A stretch of 59,998 bases of DNA from NCBI GenBank assembly GCA_902538225.1, contig CACBEF010000005.1:1-59998 (forward strand), written 5' to 3'. A model generated the notes under the pieces. The model ran no database searches. It worked only from the letters and a program-made list of their open reading frames with translations, and was not told the origin of the DNA. Below are positions 15,047-25,395 of the stretch, in pieces (positions within the stretch are counted from its first letter, which is position 1; each line of letters opens with the position of its first letter). A program made the translations under genes and the position numbers. This DNA comes from an uncultured Prochlorococcus sp. (GTDB lineage: Bacteria; Cyanobacteriota; Cyanobacteriia; PCC-6307; Cyanobiaceae).

Positions 15047-17632
15047 TTAATCAACAATTATCTCTCCATTAACCAGATAAATATTAATCTCGTCTTTATT
15101 AAGGTAATGATTATTTAATATATTATTTGAAATTTTTGTCTCAATTTGTTTTTGAATAATTCTTTTTAAAGGCCTTGCGCCATAGGCATGATCGAAACTA
15201 TTTTCGACAAGTTGATTAATTGCTTCATCCGTAATTTTGAACTTTAAGTTTTTTTTGTTGAGTCTTTTTTCTAAATGTTGAAGCTGGATTTTTGCAATTT
15301 CTTTTATGTCATTTAATTCTAAATTATTAAAAATAACTATTTCATCAAGTCGATTTAAAAACTCAGGCTTGAAAAATTTTTTAATTTCATTATCTACAAC
15401 TTTTTTAATTTCATTTGTATCTTCTTTTCTAACTGATAAATCATTTATTGATTGACTTCCTAAATTACTTGTGAGAACAATGATTGAATTTTTGAAATTG
15501 ATTGTACGACCTTGACCATCAGTAATGATTCCATCATCAAGAACCTGTAAGAGAATATCTAAAATATCTTTGTGAGCTTTCTCAATTTCATCTAGGAGTA
15601 TTAATGAATAAGGATTTTTGCGTACAGCTTCAGTTAGTTGACCGCCTGATTCGAAACCTAAATATCCAGGGGGCGCACCTATAATTTTGCTCACTGAATG
15701 CTTTTCCATATATTCAGACATATCCAGTCTTGTAATTGAAGAATTTGAATCGAATATTATTTTGGCTGTTACTTTACTTAGCTCTGTTTTTCCAACGCCA
15801 GTTGGGCCTAAAAAGAGAAAACTGGCTAATGGCTTGCTTGGATCATTTAGACCAGTCCTTGATCTCTTAATGGAATCTGCAACTGCCCTAATTGCACTAT
15901 CTTGACCAATAATTTTTTCTTTAAGGATTGACTCGAGGCTCAACAGTTTATCTTTTTCTGACTGGTTTAAGTTCTGTACTGGAATAGAGGTCCACTTTGA
16001 GACAACTTCTGCAATATCATCAAAAGTTACCTCTTGTCTTAAAAGACTTGTATCTCCATTTTTTTGAGAATTTACTAGGGACTCACTTTTTTCTTTCAAT
16101 TTTTTTTGCAAAGAATTTAAAGTCCCAAATTCTAATTCTGCTGCTTTGTTGAGGTCAAAACTCCTTTTGGCTTGATCTATTTGCAATTGAACAGATTCAA
16201 TTTCTTCTTTTATGGTGCTAATCTCATCAATTTCATCTTTTTCTTTTTTCCATTGAGCGCCTAATTCTGCCTGTTTATCTTTAAGGGATATAAGTTCATT
16301 ATTGATTTTTTTTAATCTTTCTATAGAAAAATCATCCGTTTCTCTTTTTAAAGATAATTTTTCCATCTCAAACTGTAGAACTTTTCGATCAATTTCATCA
16401 ATTTCTTCAGGTTTGGAAGTTATGACCATATTTAATCTTGATGCTGCTTCATCGATTAGATCTATTGCTTTGTCAGGAAGAAATCTATCGTTAATATATC
16501 TTTCGCTAAGGGTTGCAGCAGCAACTAAAGCATTATCAGAAATTCTCACACTATGATGAACTTCGTATCTTTCTCTCAATCCTCTTAAAATTGATACGGT
16601 ATCATCTATTGAAGGAGCATCAACTTTTATCTTTTGAAATCTTCGTTCTAAGGCAGGATCTTTTTCAATATTTTGTTTATGTTCATTAATAGTTGTAGCG
16701 CCAATACATCTAAGCTCTCCTCTCGCAAGCATTGGTTTTAATAGGTTGCTTGCATCTAAAGAACCTCCACTAGCTCCTGCACCAACTACCGTATGAATTT
16801 CATCAATAAAAAGAATAATCTTACCGTCTGATTCTTTCACTTTCTTAAGAATATTTTTTATTCTTTCTTCAAATTCTCCACGATATTTTGCTCCAGCTAA
16901 AAGTGAACCCATATCTAATGAAATTAGTTTCCTATCTTGTAGCGCAGAAGGTACATCGCCATTAATAATTCTTTGTGCTAACCCTTCTACAATGGCTGTT
17001 TTCCCAACCCCAGGTTCTCCAATGAGAACTGGATTATTTTTTGTTCTTCTACTCAATATTTGAATTGTTCTTCTAATCTCTTCATCCCTACCAATAACAG
17101 GGTCTAAAATCCCATCTCGTGCAGATTGAGTTAGATCAATACCATATTTTTCCAAAGACTCATTAGAACTATTAAATTCATTTTTTAATGCCGGATCTGA
17201 CTTCATTTTCTTTATAATTTCAAGAAATTCTGGAATACCTTTTTGATTTAAAATTTGAAATCCATATTTATCATCATAAGTGAAACCGTAAACTAAGTGT
17301 TCTGTTGATATCACTACATCATTTAAAGTATTTTTAATATCATTCGCCTTCAAAAATATTTTGTGAAGAGTATCACCAATATATAAATTATCTTGTTTAT
17401 CTTTCATTTTTGCCTTCGCATTTAATGAAGAAATTATTTCTCTCTCGAGATCTTTTAGATTTACATTATTTTTTTTTAAAATCTTTTTTGTAATATTGTC
17501 ATCTTTTATAAGAGCTAATAATAAATTATCAGAGTCTACGTTTTGTTGATAATTTTTATAAGCAATTTCTTTGGCAAAAATAAAATAGTCCCAAGCTGAA
17601 TTTGAGAATTCGCTTGGAACTATTTTCATCAA
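15047..17632 (-). CDS. clpB: ATP-dependent disaggregase ClpB
   Basis: ClpB is a hexameric AAA+ chaperone that, with DnaK, rescues aggregated proteins. The 861 residues include a divergent N-domain (1-150), then a first AAA+ domain with GEPGVGKTA near residue 205 and [14 protein letters not shown] coiled-coil M-domain lies at about 400-530, with long Glu/Lys-rich helices, which marks ClpB rather than ClpA or ClpC. The second AAA+ domain has GPTGVGKTE near 609, followed by the C-terminal domain with [11 protein letters not shown]. There is no IGF/ClpP-binding loop that I can see. The start is taken at the first ATG; M2 is equally possible. It follows petE by 64 bases. No CIRCE element is seen upstream. 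Confidence 0.96.
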   Translation of the reverse strand: MMKIVPSEFSNSAWDYFIFAKEIAYKNYQQNVDSDNLLLALIKDDNITKKILKKNNVNLKDLEREIISSLNAKAKMKDKQDNLYIGDTLHKIFLKANDIKNTLNDVVISTEHLVYGFTYDDKYGFQILNQKGIPEFLEIIKKMKSDPALKNEFNSSNESLEKYGIDLTQSARDGILDPVIGRDEEIRRTIQILSRRTKNNPVLIGEPGVGKTAIVEGLAQRIINGDVPSALQDRKLISLDMGSLLAGAKYRGEFEERIKNILKKVKESDGKIILFIDEIHTVVGAGASGGSLDASNLLKPMLARGELRCIGATTINEHKQNIEKDPALERRFQKIKVDAPSIDDTVSILRGLRERYEVHHSVRISDNALVAAATLSERYINDRFLPDKAIDLIDEAASRLNMVITSKPEEIDEIDRKVLQFEMEKLSLKRETDDFSIERLKKINNELISLKDKQAELGAQWKKEKDEIDEISTIKEEIESVQLQIDQAKRSFDLNKAAELEFGTLNSLQKKLKEKSESLVNSQKNGDTSLLRQEVTFDDIAEVVSKWTSIPVQNLNQSEKDKLLSLESILKEKIIGQDSAIRAVADSIKRSRTGLNDPSKPLASFLFLGPTGVGKTELSKVTAKIIFDSNSSITRLDMSEYMEKHSVSKIIGAPPGYLGFESGGQLTEAVRKNPYSLILLDEIEKAHKDILDILLQVLDDGIITDGQGRTINFKNSIIVLTSNLGSQSINDLSVRKEDTNEIKKVVDNEIKKFFKPEFLNRLDEIVIFNNLELNDIKEIAKIQLQHLEKRLNKKNLKFKITDEAINQLVENSFDHAYGARPLKRIIQKQIETKISNNILNNHYLNKDEINIYLVNGEIIVD

Positions 17633-17696
17633 TCAAAATTTGGGTATGACCGTAATAAATTTTAAGTCAAGAAGGATGTCTAACTATTTAGAAGAA

Positions 17697-18047
17697 TTAT
17701 TCAACAACAACTTTACCTACCATTCCAGCGCCTCTGTGTGGCTCGCAATAGTAATCATAAGTTCCAGCAGTATCAAATGTTTCTTCCCAAGATTCTCCTG
17801 GAGCAAAAGCTAGGTCCGCATGACTTAATTCCTCATGCCCATCAAAAACAGCATTGTGAGGGGCAAGTTTATTATTGACGAATTTAACTGTATCACCAGC
17901 ACTAATGGTTACTGTACTTGGTTCAAATGCAAGCATTCCAGCATCTGTTCCAAGTTTTACTTCAACAGTTTTAGCTGAAACTGATGAAATACCTATACCT
18001 AGAGTTAAAACTATTGCAAATAACCCTGCAAAGATTGAACGTAACAT
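17697..18047 (-). CDS. petE: Plastocyanin precursor
   Basis: Plastocyanin is the soluble copper protein of the thylakoid lumen that carries electrons from cytochrome b6f to photosystem I. A Sec signal peptide covers residues 1-25 (hydrophobic core, cleavage after SVSA). The type I copper ligands are all present: H64 in APHNAVFD, then C101, H104 and M109 in [11 protein letters not shown]. The mature part of about 91 residues is slightly short, as usual for Prochlorococcus. It lies downstream of hemE and the epimerase on the same strand with a 59-base gap that may hold its own promoter. Confidence 0.97.
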   Translation of the reverse strand: MLRSIFAGLFAIVLTLGIGISSVSAKTVEVKLGTDAGMLAFEPSTVTISAGDTVKFVNNKLAPHNAVFDGHEELSHADLAFAPGESWEETFDTAGTYDYYCEPHRGAGMVGKVVVE

Positions 18048-18063
18048 AATAAAAATTTGCTTA

Positions 18064-18069
18064 TTTATA
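18064..18069 (-). promoter_or_regulatory. Possible -10 element of petE
   Basis: Read on the minus strand this is TATAAA, 16 bases before the petE ATG. The octamer GTTACCAA (minus strand) lies near the -35 region at 18084-18091. Weak by sequence alone. Confidence 0.3.
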
Positions 18070-18083
18070 CATATTACAAGGTT

Positions 18084-18131
18084 TTGGTAACCTAACTGCG
18101 AGAATTTTAATTGTTATTACAGCTTGGTAAC
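18084..18131. repeat. Two TTGGTAAC octamers 40 bases apart upstream of petE
   Basis: TTGGTAAC occurs at 18084-18091 and again at 18124-18131 (inside the 3' end of the epimerase gene). The copies are in the same orientation at a 40-base period, close to four helical turns. The nearer copy also lies inside a 5-bp inverted repeat, AGGTT/AACCT (18079-18093). Possible binding sites of a petE regulator; chance is not excluded. Confidence 0.35.
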
Positions 18132-19090
18132 TTTGATAACCTTAAAATATCGTTCAGTGACTTGGCATAACTTTTAAGTTTAAAAGTCTCAGGATTAGTG
18201 ATGGGAACATGATTAAAGTCATATTTTTTGATACTGAAGCTATCCCAAGGAGTAGTTTGGATAGGGAGAATTCTTAATAATATTTTTAGAATTTTTTTAG
18301 TAAGTGGTATGGCAAAAAATCTCCTCATATTATGTCTTTTTAACAGTGTAATTATGGCATCATCAATTGAAATGAATTTTTGACCTAGTACAAATTTTCT
18401 AAAGCCTTTGTATTGCTCTTCTTTATGATTTTTAATTAGAAACCCGCAAATCTGGGCGATATCATTTGCGTGTATAAAGTGAAATTTAGAATCGAGTTTT
18501 AAAAATCTTGCTAACCAAAGCCATTTCCCAATTTCTTTCAATCCACTAGTTAAATAACTTACAGGATATTTACTTTTTTTCCCAAGATGCCCGCCAAAAA
18601 CCAAGGTAGGGAAAACAGCGAATGTTTTTTCTGCAAATGAGCTTTCTCTAAGTCTCTGGAAACATTCATATTTTGTTTGAATGTACTCTGTTCCATAAAT
18701 CAATGATTCCCTCATTAATTCTGTTTGTGTATCAAGAATACTAGCTGTTGAAAAATAAATAATCTTTTCTACCTTTTCAATATCAAGCATTTCCAGTAAT
18801 TCTTCAAAAGCTTTAATATTTACTTCATAGGCTCTTTTGGGATCTCCCCAAGCTGTAGCAGTATGTATTAGGTAATTAATTTGACTAATTTCATTTTTAT
18901 ACCTATTTGATTCCCTGATATCGCACACCATTAACTTGACTTTTTTATTTTCTTGAACAGAAATTGGTAACTTACTTTTGTCTCTTACCATGAGATATAG
19001 CCTGAATTTTGTGTTTTTCAAAAACCAATCAACTAAATATTGGCCAACACATCCATTCGCACCTGTAATTAATAAGTTTTTATATGCCAA
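18107..19090 (-). CDS. NAD-dependent epimerase/dehydratase (extended SDR)
   Basis: This Rossmann-fold protein of 327 residues has the NAD(P) motif ITGANGCVG (residues 8-16) and the SDR catalytic set S114 (YFSTAS) and Y136/K140 (YIQTK). An Asp in MVCDIRE marks the adenine-binding loop. These are complete, so the enzyme is probably active. The substrate is unknown; the sequence looks most like the 3-beta-HSD/atypical epimerase branch and not like sugar-nucleotide epimerases with long C-termini. It lies 8 bases after hemE and before petE on the same strand, which hints at a link to tetrapyrrole or thylakoid lipid metabolism, by inference only. Confidence 0.82.
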   Translation of the reverse strand: MAYKNLLITGANGCVGQYLVDWFLKNTKFRLYLMVRDKSKLPISVQENKKVKLMVCDIRESNRYKNEISQINYLIHTATAWGDPKRAYEVNIKAFEELLEMLDIEKVEKIIYFSTASILDTQTELMRESLIYGTEYIQTKYECFQRLRESSFAEKTFAVFPTLVFGGHLGKKSKYPVSYLTSGLKEIGKWLWLARFLKLDSKFHFIHANDIAQICGFLIKNHKEEQYKGFRKFVLGQKFISIDDAIITLLKRHNMRRFFAIPLTKKILKILLRILPIQTTPWDSFSIKKYDFNHVPITNPETFKLKSYAKSLNDILRLSKLPSCNNN

Positions 19091-19098
19091 GACTTTGA

Positions 19099-20139
19099 CT
19101 AGTAAGTGAGTTTTTTCCCATGTTCAAAAAATGTTTGAGCATTTTCTTCTGGAGTCCCAGGTAAAATCCCATGACCCAAATTAAGAATATATTTCCTGTC
19201 TTTAATTTTATTGAATGTATTATCTATCCTTTCTTTTATTGATTCTTTGTTTCCGAATAAAATGCCAGGGTCAACATTACCTTGAATTCCAATCCCCCTG
19301 GGGATTCTTTTACAAGCCTCTTCAATATCTACTGTCCAGTCTAATGAGATTATATCTACTCCAGTTTTTGCCATCCTTTCTAAAACACCAGCACTTCCTG
19401 AAATGTAGAGAATTATTGGTGTTTCAGGGTATTCCGCTTTTACAATTTCAACAACTTTGTTTTGATAGGGCCCAGCAAAGATATCGTAATCTTGAGGGCT
19501 TAGTTGGCCTGCCCATGAATCAAAAATTTGTACTACTTGCGCTCCAGATTTTATTTGATATTTAAGGTATTCACCAATAGATTTCGCAAAATGATCAAGA
19601 AGTTTATGAAGTAAATCTGGTTCATTAAAAGCCATCGATTTTATTAAAGAATAATTTTTACTGCTTTTACCTTCAACTACATATGCAGCAAGAGTCCAAG
19701 GTGCGCCAACAAAACCTAAAACTGTTGCCTCATTATTCACATCTTTTTTTAGTGAAGTAAGAACTTGGCCAACAAAACTTAAACTCTCACTTGGATTTAA
19801 TTCTTTTAAATTTTCTACCTGGTTTAGAGTTCTTATAGGGTCCTCAATAATTGGACCTTTACTTTCTATTATTTCAAAATTTATGCCCATCCCTGGAAGA
19901 GGTGTGAGAATATCTGAAAAAAGGATCACACCATCCGGTTTGAAAGCATGAAAAGGCTGCATTGAAATCTCATATGATAGTTCTGGATTCTCAGACCTCT
20001 CTCTAAAGCTTGGGTAACGATCCCTTAAATCTCTATAGATTTTCATATATCTTCCTGCTTGCCTCATCATCCATACTGGAGGCCTATTTACTTTTTTACC
20101 TAAAGCGGCAGAAAGTAGTAGTGGTAAATCTTGACCCAT
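19099..20139 (-). CDS. hemE: Uroporphyrinogen decarboxylase
   Basis: HemE decarboxylates uroporphyrinogen III to coproporphyrinogen III, the shared route to heme and chlorophyll. The 346-residue protein has the N-terminal [13 protein letters not shown] signature, whose two arginines (R26, R30) hold the substrate carboxylates. The catalytic Asp is in FSDILTP, and the second signature [10 protein letters not shown] is present. Length and start fit the family. It probably forms an operon with the epimerase. A tandem direct repeat lies 75-95 bases upstream. Confidence 0.97.
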   Translation of the reverse strand: MGQDLPLLLSAALGKKVNRPPVWMMRQAGRYMKIYRDLRDRYPSFRERSENPELSYEISMQPFHAFKPDGVILFSDILTPLPGMGINFEIIESKGPIIEDPIRTLNQVENLKELNPSESLSFVGQVLTSLKKDVNNEATVLGFVGAPWTLAAYVVEGKSSKNYSLIKSMAFNEPDLLHKLLDHFAKSIGEYLKYQIKSGAQVVQIFDSWAGQLSPQDYDIFAGPYQNKVVEIVKAEYPETPIILYISGSAGVLERMAKTGVDIISLDWTVDIEEACKRIPRGIGIQGNVDPGILFGNKESIKERIDNTFNKIKDRKYILNLGHGILPGTPEENAQTFFEHGKKLTY

Positions 20140-20213
20140 TTTTCGATTCGATATTTTAAAAAAAAATTAAAATCCAACTTAAAAATCTTACAATGTAAAG
20201 CAGAGCAAAAGCG

Positions 20214-20234
20214 TTATATGAACATTTATATGAA
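20214..20234. repeat. Tandem direct repeat TTATATGAA (12-base period) upstream of hemE
   Basis: TTATATGAA at 20214-20222 and again at 20226-20234, separated by CAT, in the 117-base gap between the glgB stop and the hemE start. The 12-base period places both copies on nearly the same DNA face, as for an activator or response-regulator site. Function inferred. Confidence 0.4.
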
Positions 20235-20256
20235 GCACTAAGTTAAATGAGCCTTC

Positions 20257-22521
20257 TTATTTTTTTGATTGATTTTTGAAGATACTCACGCTTAAGGGGG
20301 GCAAAGCAAGTTCTAGAGCATTTTGATAATCATGAATATTGTAATTTATAGTTTCTTTACCCCCCATATTTCCTTTGTTACTGCCCCCGTATCTAGAGCC
20401 ATCTGAATTAAATATTTCTTTATAGAATCCTTCCACAGGAACACCTACTTTGTATGACCCATGAGTATTAGGTGTAAAGTTAGCAACAACAACAAGCCAC
20501 TCATTAGTATCGTTTTCTCTTCTCATGAAACTTATAACCGAATTAGATTTATCATTACAATCAATCCATTGGAACCCATAAGGGTCAAAGTCATTTTTCC
20601 ATAGTGCAGGTTCATTTTTATAAAGAACATTTAGGTCATCAATCAAGTTCCTGATACCTTTATGAGGCTCAAATTCTAATAATTCCCATTGCAGATCATC
20701 CCAAACATTCCATTCTTGTCTTTGCCCAAATTCCATCCCCATAAATATCGTTTTTTTACCAGGGTGGGTCCACATATAAGTTAGTAATGCTCGAGTATTT
20801 GCATATTTCTTCCAGTCATCGCCAGGCATTTTATGCAAAAGATGACTTTTCCCATGGACAACCTCATCATGACTAAGTGCAAGCATAAAGTTCTCCGTAT
20901 AGTTATATGTAATTGAGAAAGTTACACTATTTTGATGGAATTGCCTAAACCAAGGATCTATTTCAAAATAATCAAGCATATCATGCATCCATCCCATATT
21001 CCATTTCAAGTTAAACCCTAACCCTCCCATGTCAGTTGGTTTGGTTACCATTGGCCAGGTTGTTGATTCTTCCGCGATAGAAAGTGCACCTGGGAAATGT
21101 TGGAAGAGTACATAATTAGCCTGTTGAAGAAATTTAACGGCTTCTATATTTTCATTACCACCATTTTCATTGGGTATCCATTCTCCATCTGGACGTAGAT
21201 AATCTCTGTAAAGCATTGAAGCTACAGCATCTACTCTTATGCCATCAATATGAAACTCTTCAAACCAATAAACGAGGTTGGCTACTAAGAAATTTCTTAC
21301 TTCGTTTCTGCTGTAATTAAATATTAGGGTTCCCCATTCTTTGTGTTCACCTATACGTGAATCTCCATGTTCATAAAGATGACAACCATCAAAAAATGCT
21401 AAACCATGCTTATCTTTTGGAAAATGCCCTGGCACCCAATCAAGAATTACGCCAATGCCCTCTTCATGACATTTATTTACAAACTCTCTAAATTCATTTG
21501 GGGTACCAAATCTACTTGTTGGTGCATACCAGCCTGTAACTTGGTATCCCCATGAACCATCGAAAGGATGTTCAGATATTGGCATTAATTCAATATGAGT
21601 GAATCCTCTCTCTTTTACATAAGGGATGAGTTTCTCGGTTAATTCTGGATAAGTTAAAAATCTTGTTCCAGGTTTTAAATCGGCTGCAGGCACTGGGTCT
21701 CTTGGTTCACCATTGTCCTCCAAATATGTATTATCTGTTGATTCATGGAGCCAACTTCCCAAATGCATTTCATAAACTGAAATTGGCTTGTTAATTTGAC
21801 TCGAAGAATCTCTATTTGAAATCCAAGAACTATCATTCCAATTAAAGTTTTTCAATTTTGAAACTATTGAACCATTTTGAGGTCTGATTTCATGAAGGAA
21901 ACCATATGGATCAGCTTTCTCATAAATATGACCTTGTTGTGTTCTTATTTCGTATTTATATGTATCGCCCTCTTGCATTGTTGGCATGAATAGTTCCCAA
22001 ATTCCCCCTAATCTTTTTTGCATTGGATGATGTCTTCCATCCCAAGAATTTGTATCTCCAATTATCGAGATTGATTTTGCATTTGGAGCCCAAATGCAAA
22101 ACATGACCCCTTTTTGATCCTTTTCTTCAATGAGATGTGCGCCCATTTTTTCCCAAATATGATGATGATTACCTTCTGCAAAAAGATGTCTATCAACTTC
22201 TCCCATCCACTCATCTCTATATGACCAAGGGTCATGTTGTGTATGTGTGATCCCACCTCGTGAAATATTTATTTCGTAATTATAATTTGGATTTTCAGGC
22301 AGAATAGCTTCAAAAAGCCATTTATGGTTTATGTTTTCCGCCTTATAGGTATTGTTTTTAAAATTTATTTTAACTTCGTCAGCTTCAGGCATCCAAACCC
22401 TAATTACCCATTGTTCTTCATAAAAATGAGGACCTAATATTTTTAATGGATTATCATTGCAACAATTTTCTAGGTTGATAGCTTCTGATTTAATCCAGTC
22501 TGCTTGAATTGTCTCGATCAT
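20257..22521 (-). CDS. glgB: 1,4-alpha-glucan branching enzyme
   Basis: GlgB adds alpha-1,6 branches to glycogen. The 754-residue GH13 enzyme has an N-terminal domain, then a CBM48 domain ([20 protein letters not shown]). The catalytic barrel has the nucleophile Asp in [11 protein letters not shown] (near 430), the acid Glu in SIAEEST (near 481) and the third Asp in [12 protein letters not shown]-terminal beta domain follows. The length is usual for cyanobacterial GlgB. glgA and a glucokinase gene lie elsewhere in the window, so the glycogen genes are dispersed. It lies 52 bases after the CocE-type gene on the same strand. Confidence 0.97.
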   Translation of the reverse strand: MIETIQADWIKSEAINLENCCNDNPLKILGPHFYEEQWVIRVWMPEADEVKINFKNNTYKAENINHKWLFEAILPENPNYNYEINISRGGITHTQHDPWSYRDEWMGEVDRHLFAEGNHHHIWEKMGAHLIEEKDQKGVMFCIWAPNAKSISIIGDTNSWDGRHHPMQKRLGGIWELFMPTMQEGDTYKYEIRTQQGHIYEKADPYGFLHEIRPQNGSIVSKLKNFNWNDSSWISNRDSSSQINKPISVYEMHLGSWLHESTDNTYLEDNGEPRDPVPAADLKPGTRFLTYPELTEKLIPYVKERGFTHIELMPISEHPFDGSWGYQVTGWYAPTSRFGTPNEFREFVNKCHEEGIGVILDWVPGHFPKDKHGLAFFDGCHLYEHGDSRIGEHKEWGTLIFNYSRNEVRNFLVANLVYWFEEFHIDGIRVDAVASMLYRDYLRPDGEWIPNENGGNENIEAVKFLQQANYVLFQHFPGALSIAEESTTWPMVTKPTDMGGLGFNLKWNMGWMHDMLDYFEIDPWFRQFHQNSVTFSITYNYTENFMLALSHDEVVHGKSHLLHKMPGDDWKKYANTRALLTYMWTHPGKKTIFMGMEFGQRQEWNVWDDLQWELLEFEPHKGIRNLIDDLNVLYKNEPALWKNDFDPYGFQWIDCNDKSNSVISFMRRENDTNEWLVVVANFTPNTHGSYKVGVPVEGFYKEIFNSDGSRYGGSNKGNMGGKETINYNIHDYQNALELALPPLSVSIFKNQSKK

Positions 22522-22573
22522 GACTGGTAGATATTAACGATTAATAATATCAAATGATTAACCAAAAAAATAA

Positions 22574-24154
22574 TTATTTATAAAAAAAAGGGGTCATTTT
22601 CATAAATGTTTTATCAAGGCTAAAACTTAGAGTAATAACTCTATGATTTGCTGAAGGAGATCCAACATTTCCCTCCCCAAATCCAGGATTAACTCCGATA
22701 GCGGGATAAGCTGCTGCAGATATAGATAAGCGAAGCTTGCTATCTTTAATCAAACAAATATTTGTTGGTTGCATTGTGATTTGATAAATGCATTCTTCAC
22801 TTATTTTGGAGTTTTTAACCCTCAAGAATCCGGTTGAAAATTGATTCACCTTTTCATTACCTTCTTCAACTAGAGATAAAGCAAGGCAGATATCGAAATT
22901 GGGCTGATCACTTTTTACTTGGATTTCTAATGTTGGAACTCCTCTTAAATATTGATCTTCTTCAAAAGAATTGGTTTGAAAAACACCTACATCCAGGCGT
23001 TTATCAATAATACTTCTATTAAACTTTCCTGGATTTGGACCTAAATGACCACCGTTAGATGGAGTAGGTCTCCATGGGTCATTAACAATTGTGAACCATC
23101 CTGACCCTTTTGAATTTATGGTCAGACTTCCATCTTCAACCTCTATATTTGCTGTGCCATTGCTTTTGAGCCCAAAAATAAATTTAGGGTGAAATTTATT
23201 ATCAAATTCTTCCCATTTATTTAATGAAATATTCCATATTTTTTTCTCGTCTTTAAAGTTCTTAGAATTAAATTCTTCATCTGATTTTAAATGTTTATCA
23301 AAAAATTTTAATAAAGATTCTTGTGATCCCTCCCACCAATCTAGATGTGTCGCATTCCCAATTATAATCTCTGGGCTTCCACCAGCTTCTTTAGATTTTT
23401 TATAAAGATCAAAGGCACCTTTTAAATGTGGATCCCAAAGTCCTCCAATAATTAACATAGGTTGTTTAATCCATGTTGAAATTGGTTTAAATTCTTCAAA
23501 TGGACTAGCATCATTTAAATTTTTAAGCCATTCCAAAACAAAGCTATTAGGATCATATTTTTTTAAAGTATCAATTCCTTCACTTAAATAACTTTTATTT
23601 TCTAAGGCTAATCTTATCTTTTCCCACTCAAGTAATTTATTTTCTCTTTTCAATTTTAGTGCTGCGATTTGAAGTCCCCATACGATATTGTTATGCCACC
23701 AATATGCTCCTCCATCTGAGCACCAATGATCCTTAATATTTATCCCAGTCATTGCTGGAGATAAACAATCGGGCGGCTTTGAATTTAATTCACCTGTTAG
23801 TTGGGTAAATCCTTGATATGAAAAACCATATAAGCCAAGTTTTCCATTACATTCTTTTAGAGACCTTACCCATTCGTGTGTTTCTGAAGTATCGCTAGCT
23901 TCTTGAGAAAAACCATTAAAAACTCCTTCAGAAGAACCCATACCTCTAACATCTTGAATTATTACCATGTACCCCTTGGTAGCCCACCATTCTGGGTGAG
24001 AATAGGTAATGGTTGAAGCTATTTCCCTTCCATAAGGTTGTCTCATTAATAATGCCGGCCATGGCCCATTACTATTAGGTAACCAAATTCTTGATACAAG
24101 TCTTACTCCATCTCTAAGTAATAGAGACTTGTCATACCATCTTGAACCAGACAT
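22574..24154 (-). CDS. CocE/NonD-family alpha/beta hydrolase (X-Pro dipeptidyl-peptidase-like)
   Basis: This 526-residue serine hydrolase has the nucleophile elbow GFSYQG with S112, preceded by DVRGMGSSEG, a family hallmark. IGGLWDPHLKG holds the expected catalytic Asp, and GNATHLDWW the His. The C-terminal part is a jelly-roll domain typical of the X-Pro dipeptidyl-peptidase C-terminal region. No signal peptide is seen, so it is probably cytosolic. Family members cleave esters or acyl peptides; the substrate here is unknown. It is the fourth gene of a minus-strand run starting with the DUF2518 gene. Confidence 0.9.
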   Translation of the reverse strand: MSGSRWYDKSLLLRDGVRLVSRIWLPNSNGPWPALLMRQPYGREIASTITYSHPEWWATKGYMVIIQDVRGMGSSEGVFNGFSQEASDTSETHEWVRSLKECNGKLGLYGFSYQGFTQLTGELNSKPPDCLSPAMTGINIKDHWCSDGGAYWWHNNIVWGLQIAALKLKRENKLLEWEKIRLALENKSYLSEGIDTLKKYDPNSFVLEWLKNLNDASPFEEFKPISTWIKQPMLIIGGLWDPHLKGAFDLYKKSKEAGGSPEIIIGNATHLDWWEGSQESLLKFFDKHLKSDEEFNSKNFKDEKKIWNISLNKWEEFDNKFHPKFIFGLKSNGTANIEVEDGSLTINSKGSGWFTIVNDPWRPTPSNGGHLGPNPGKFNRSIIDKRLDVGVFQTNSFEEDQYLRGVPTLEIQVKSDQPNFDICLALSLVEEGNEKVNQFSTGFLRVKNSKISEECIYQITMQPTNICLIKDSKLRLSISAAAYPAIGVNPGFGEGNVGSPSANHRVITLSFSLDKTFMKMTPFFYK

Positions 24155-24161
24155 TTAAGCT

Positions 24162-24428
24162 TTAGATAATATCTGGACAGTGCAGCCCGATAACGTAAAT
24201 AGAAAAGATCTCTGCGTTAACGGGAGTTAACTTTTTTTTGTTGGATACATACTCTATAGCTTTATCTGAACTTGCTGAAATTCCTTTTGAATTGAAATCT
24301 CTAAACTTGTTACATAAATTCTTGGCTTCGTTTGGATTCTTTTTTACACTTTCTAATAAGTTAGATTGACTAAAAACAGGGTATAAAGAATTTGAAAACA
24401 AAAATAATAAAAATAAAAAAGGTTTCAT
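24162..24428 (-). CDS. Small secreted protein of unknown function
   Basis: This 88-residue protein has a clear Sec signal peptide (MKPFLFLLFLFSNSLYPVFS, cleavage near residue 20). The mature part has about 68 residues and two cysteines (in LCNKF and LHCPD) that could form a disulfide. I do not recognise a named family; it looks like a conserved hypothetical of marine picocyanobacteria. It lies 7 bases before the CocE-type hydrolase gene, so the two may be co-expressed. Confidence 0.65.
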   Translation of the reverse strand: MKPFLFLLFLFSNSLYPVFSQSNLLESVKKNPNEAKNLCNKFRDFNSKGISASSDKAIEYVSNKKKLTPVNAEIFSIYVIGLHCPDII

Positions 24429-24492
24429 TATTTCTAACTTTTTTTAAATTCTACATTAAAAAATTTTTTTAACCAAGATTTCAAATCGATTT

Positions 24493-24888
24493 TTATATTT
24501 GACTAGCTTTTTTAATCCATTCTTTTAGGAGAGTAAAAGTTGCATCTGTCTTAGTTTTTACTCTAAGAGCTCTTTCTAATCTACCAATTTTGCGTTCTAA
24601 TTCGTAAGGAGTTGATAGTGATAATGATTTTATAGAAGATATACCGCAATGTAAAAGTAGATATGCTTGCGGTGGGGAAATTCCAATTTCTTTTTTGAAA
24701 ATAGCTATAGCTCTAATTTTCTTGAGATTATTCAGTGTACATAGTGAAGATTTTCTTTGAATCTCATTTATATCTAGGTCTGAAAGATTACTTAATTTTT
24801 CAAAGTCAGTTAGATTATTTTGAATAAAGAAAGATTTCTCATGTCTAAAATTATTTGGTAAAAAATCTAAAAAAGTCTTACTTTCCAT
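24493..24888 (-). CDS. DUF4332-domain protein (helix-hairpin-helix-like)
   Basis: This 131-residue, wholly soluble protein matches the DUF4332 pattern, which resembles repeated helix-hairpin-helix units: SDLDINEIQRKSSLCTLNNL and then AYLLLHCGISSIKSLS. Such folds often bind nucleic acid without sequence preference, but no function is known for this one. It sits 11 bases downstream of the DUF2518 gene on the same strand. Confidence 0.75.
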   Translation of the reverse strand: MESKTFLDFLPNNFRHEKSFFIQNNLTDFEKLSNLSDLDINEIQRKSSLCTLNNLKKIRAIAIFKKEIGISPPQAYLLLHCGISSIKSLSLSTPYELERKIGRLERALRVKTKTDATFTLLKEWIKKASQI

Positions 24889-24899
24889 TTTTTAAAAGA

Positions 24900-25343
24900 C
24901 TAATTCATTTTGACATTTTTCTGAACTTCTCCTATAACCAATGGTTTACTTACACCATCTGAAATTTTTTCAAGTTTTCTTATCTTGATTTTAACATTCG
25001 CACCAGATCTGCTACCTTTCCTTAAGTTTTCCAATAATTGTTCTAAAGTTGGCTCGATAGATTCCTCTGGAAAGTCATCATATGCTTTAGCAATAATCAA
25101 ATCGAACCCATTGTCATAAACAATTGGAACATATTTTGCACCTTCGATTACAACCTTTTCGGAGTAACTTTGTATAAATGCCCAACTACTCAAAGAAAGC
25201 AATAATGAAAAAATGGTTGCTCCAATTATTCGAAATTTAAAACCAAAATTAAATATAAAAGCTGCTATGGTACAAATGAAAAGAAATATTCCAATGAATC
25301 CAAAAATTTTGGGTGTGTTATCTAATAGTTCAAAAAAAGACAT
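24900..25343 (-). CDS. DUF2518 (Ycf51-like) membrane protein
   Basis: This 147-residue protein has two N-terminal membrane helices (about 13-32 and 38-58) and then a soluble alpha/beta part. It matches DUF2518, a cyanobacterial family related to plastid Ycf51. The function is unknown. It is the first gene of a minus-strand set (DUF2518, DUF4332, small secreted protein, CocE-type hydrolase) and diverges from the TamB-like gene with 52 bases between. Confidence 0.75.
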   Translation of the reverse strand: MSFFELLDNTPKIFGFIGIFLFICTIAAFIFNFGFKFRIIGATIFSLLLSLSSWAFIQSYSEKVVIEGAKYVPIVYDNGFDLIIAKAYDDFPEESIEPTLEQLLENLRKGSRSGANVKIKIRKLEKISDGVSKPLVIGEVQKNVKMN

Positions 25344-25395
25344 TTAGTGGCTTTGACCTGATTAATTTCTTATATTTTGTAAGCCTACTCTATTT

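Noticed and set aside
17633-17696. A CIRCE element or other heat-shock operator ahead of clpB, and a 7-base repeat AAAATTT/AAATTTT at 17635-17663
   Set aside because: No TTAGCACTC/GAGTGCTAA dyad is present. The AT-only repeat is expected by chance.
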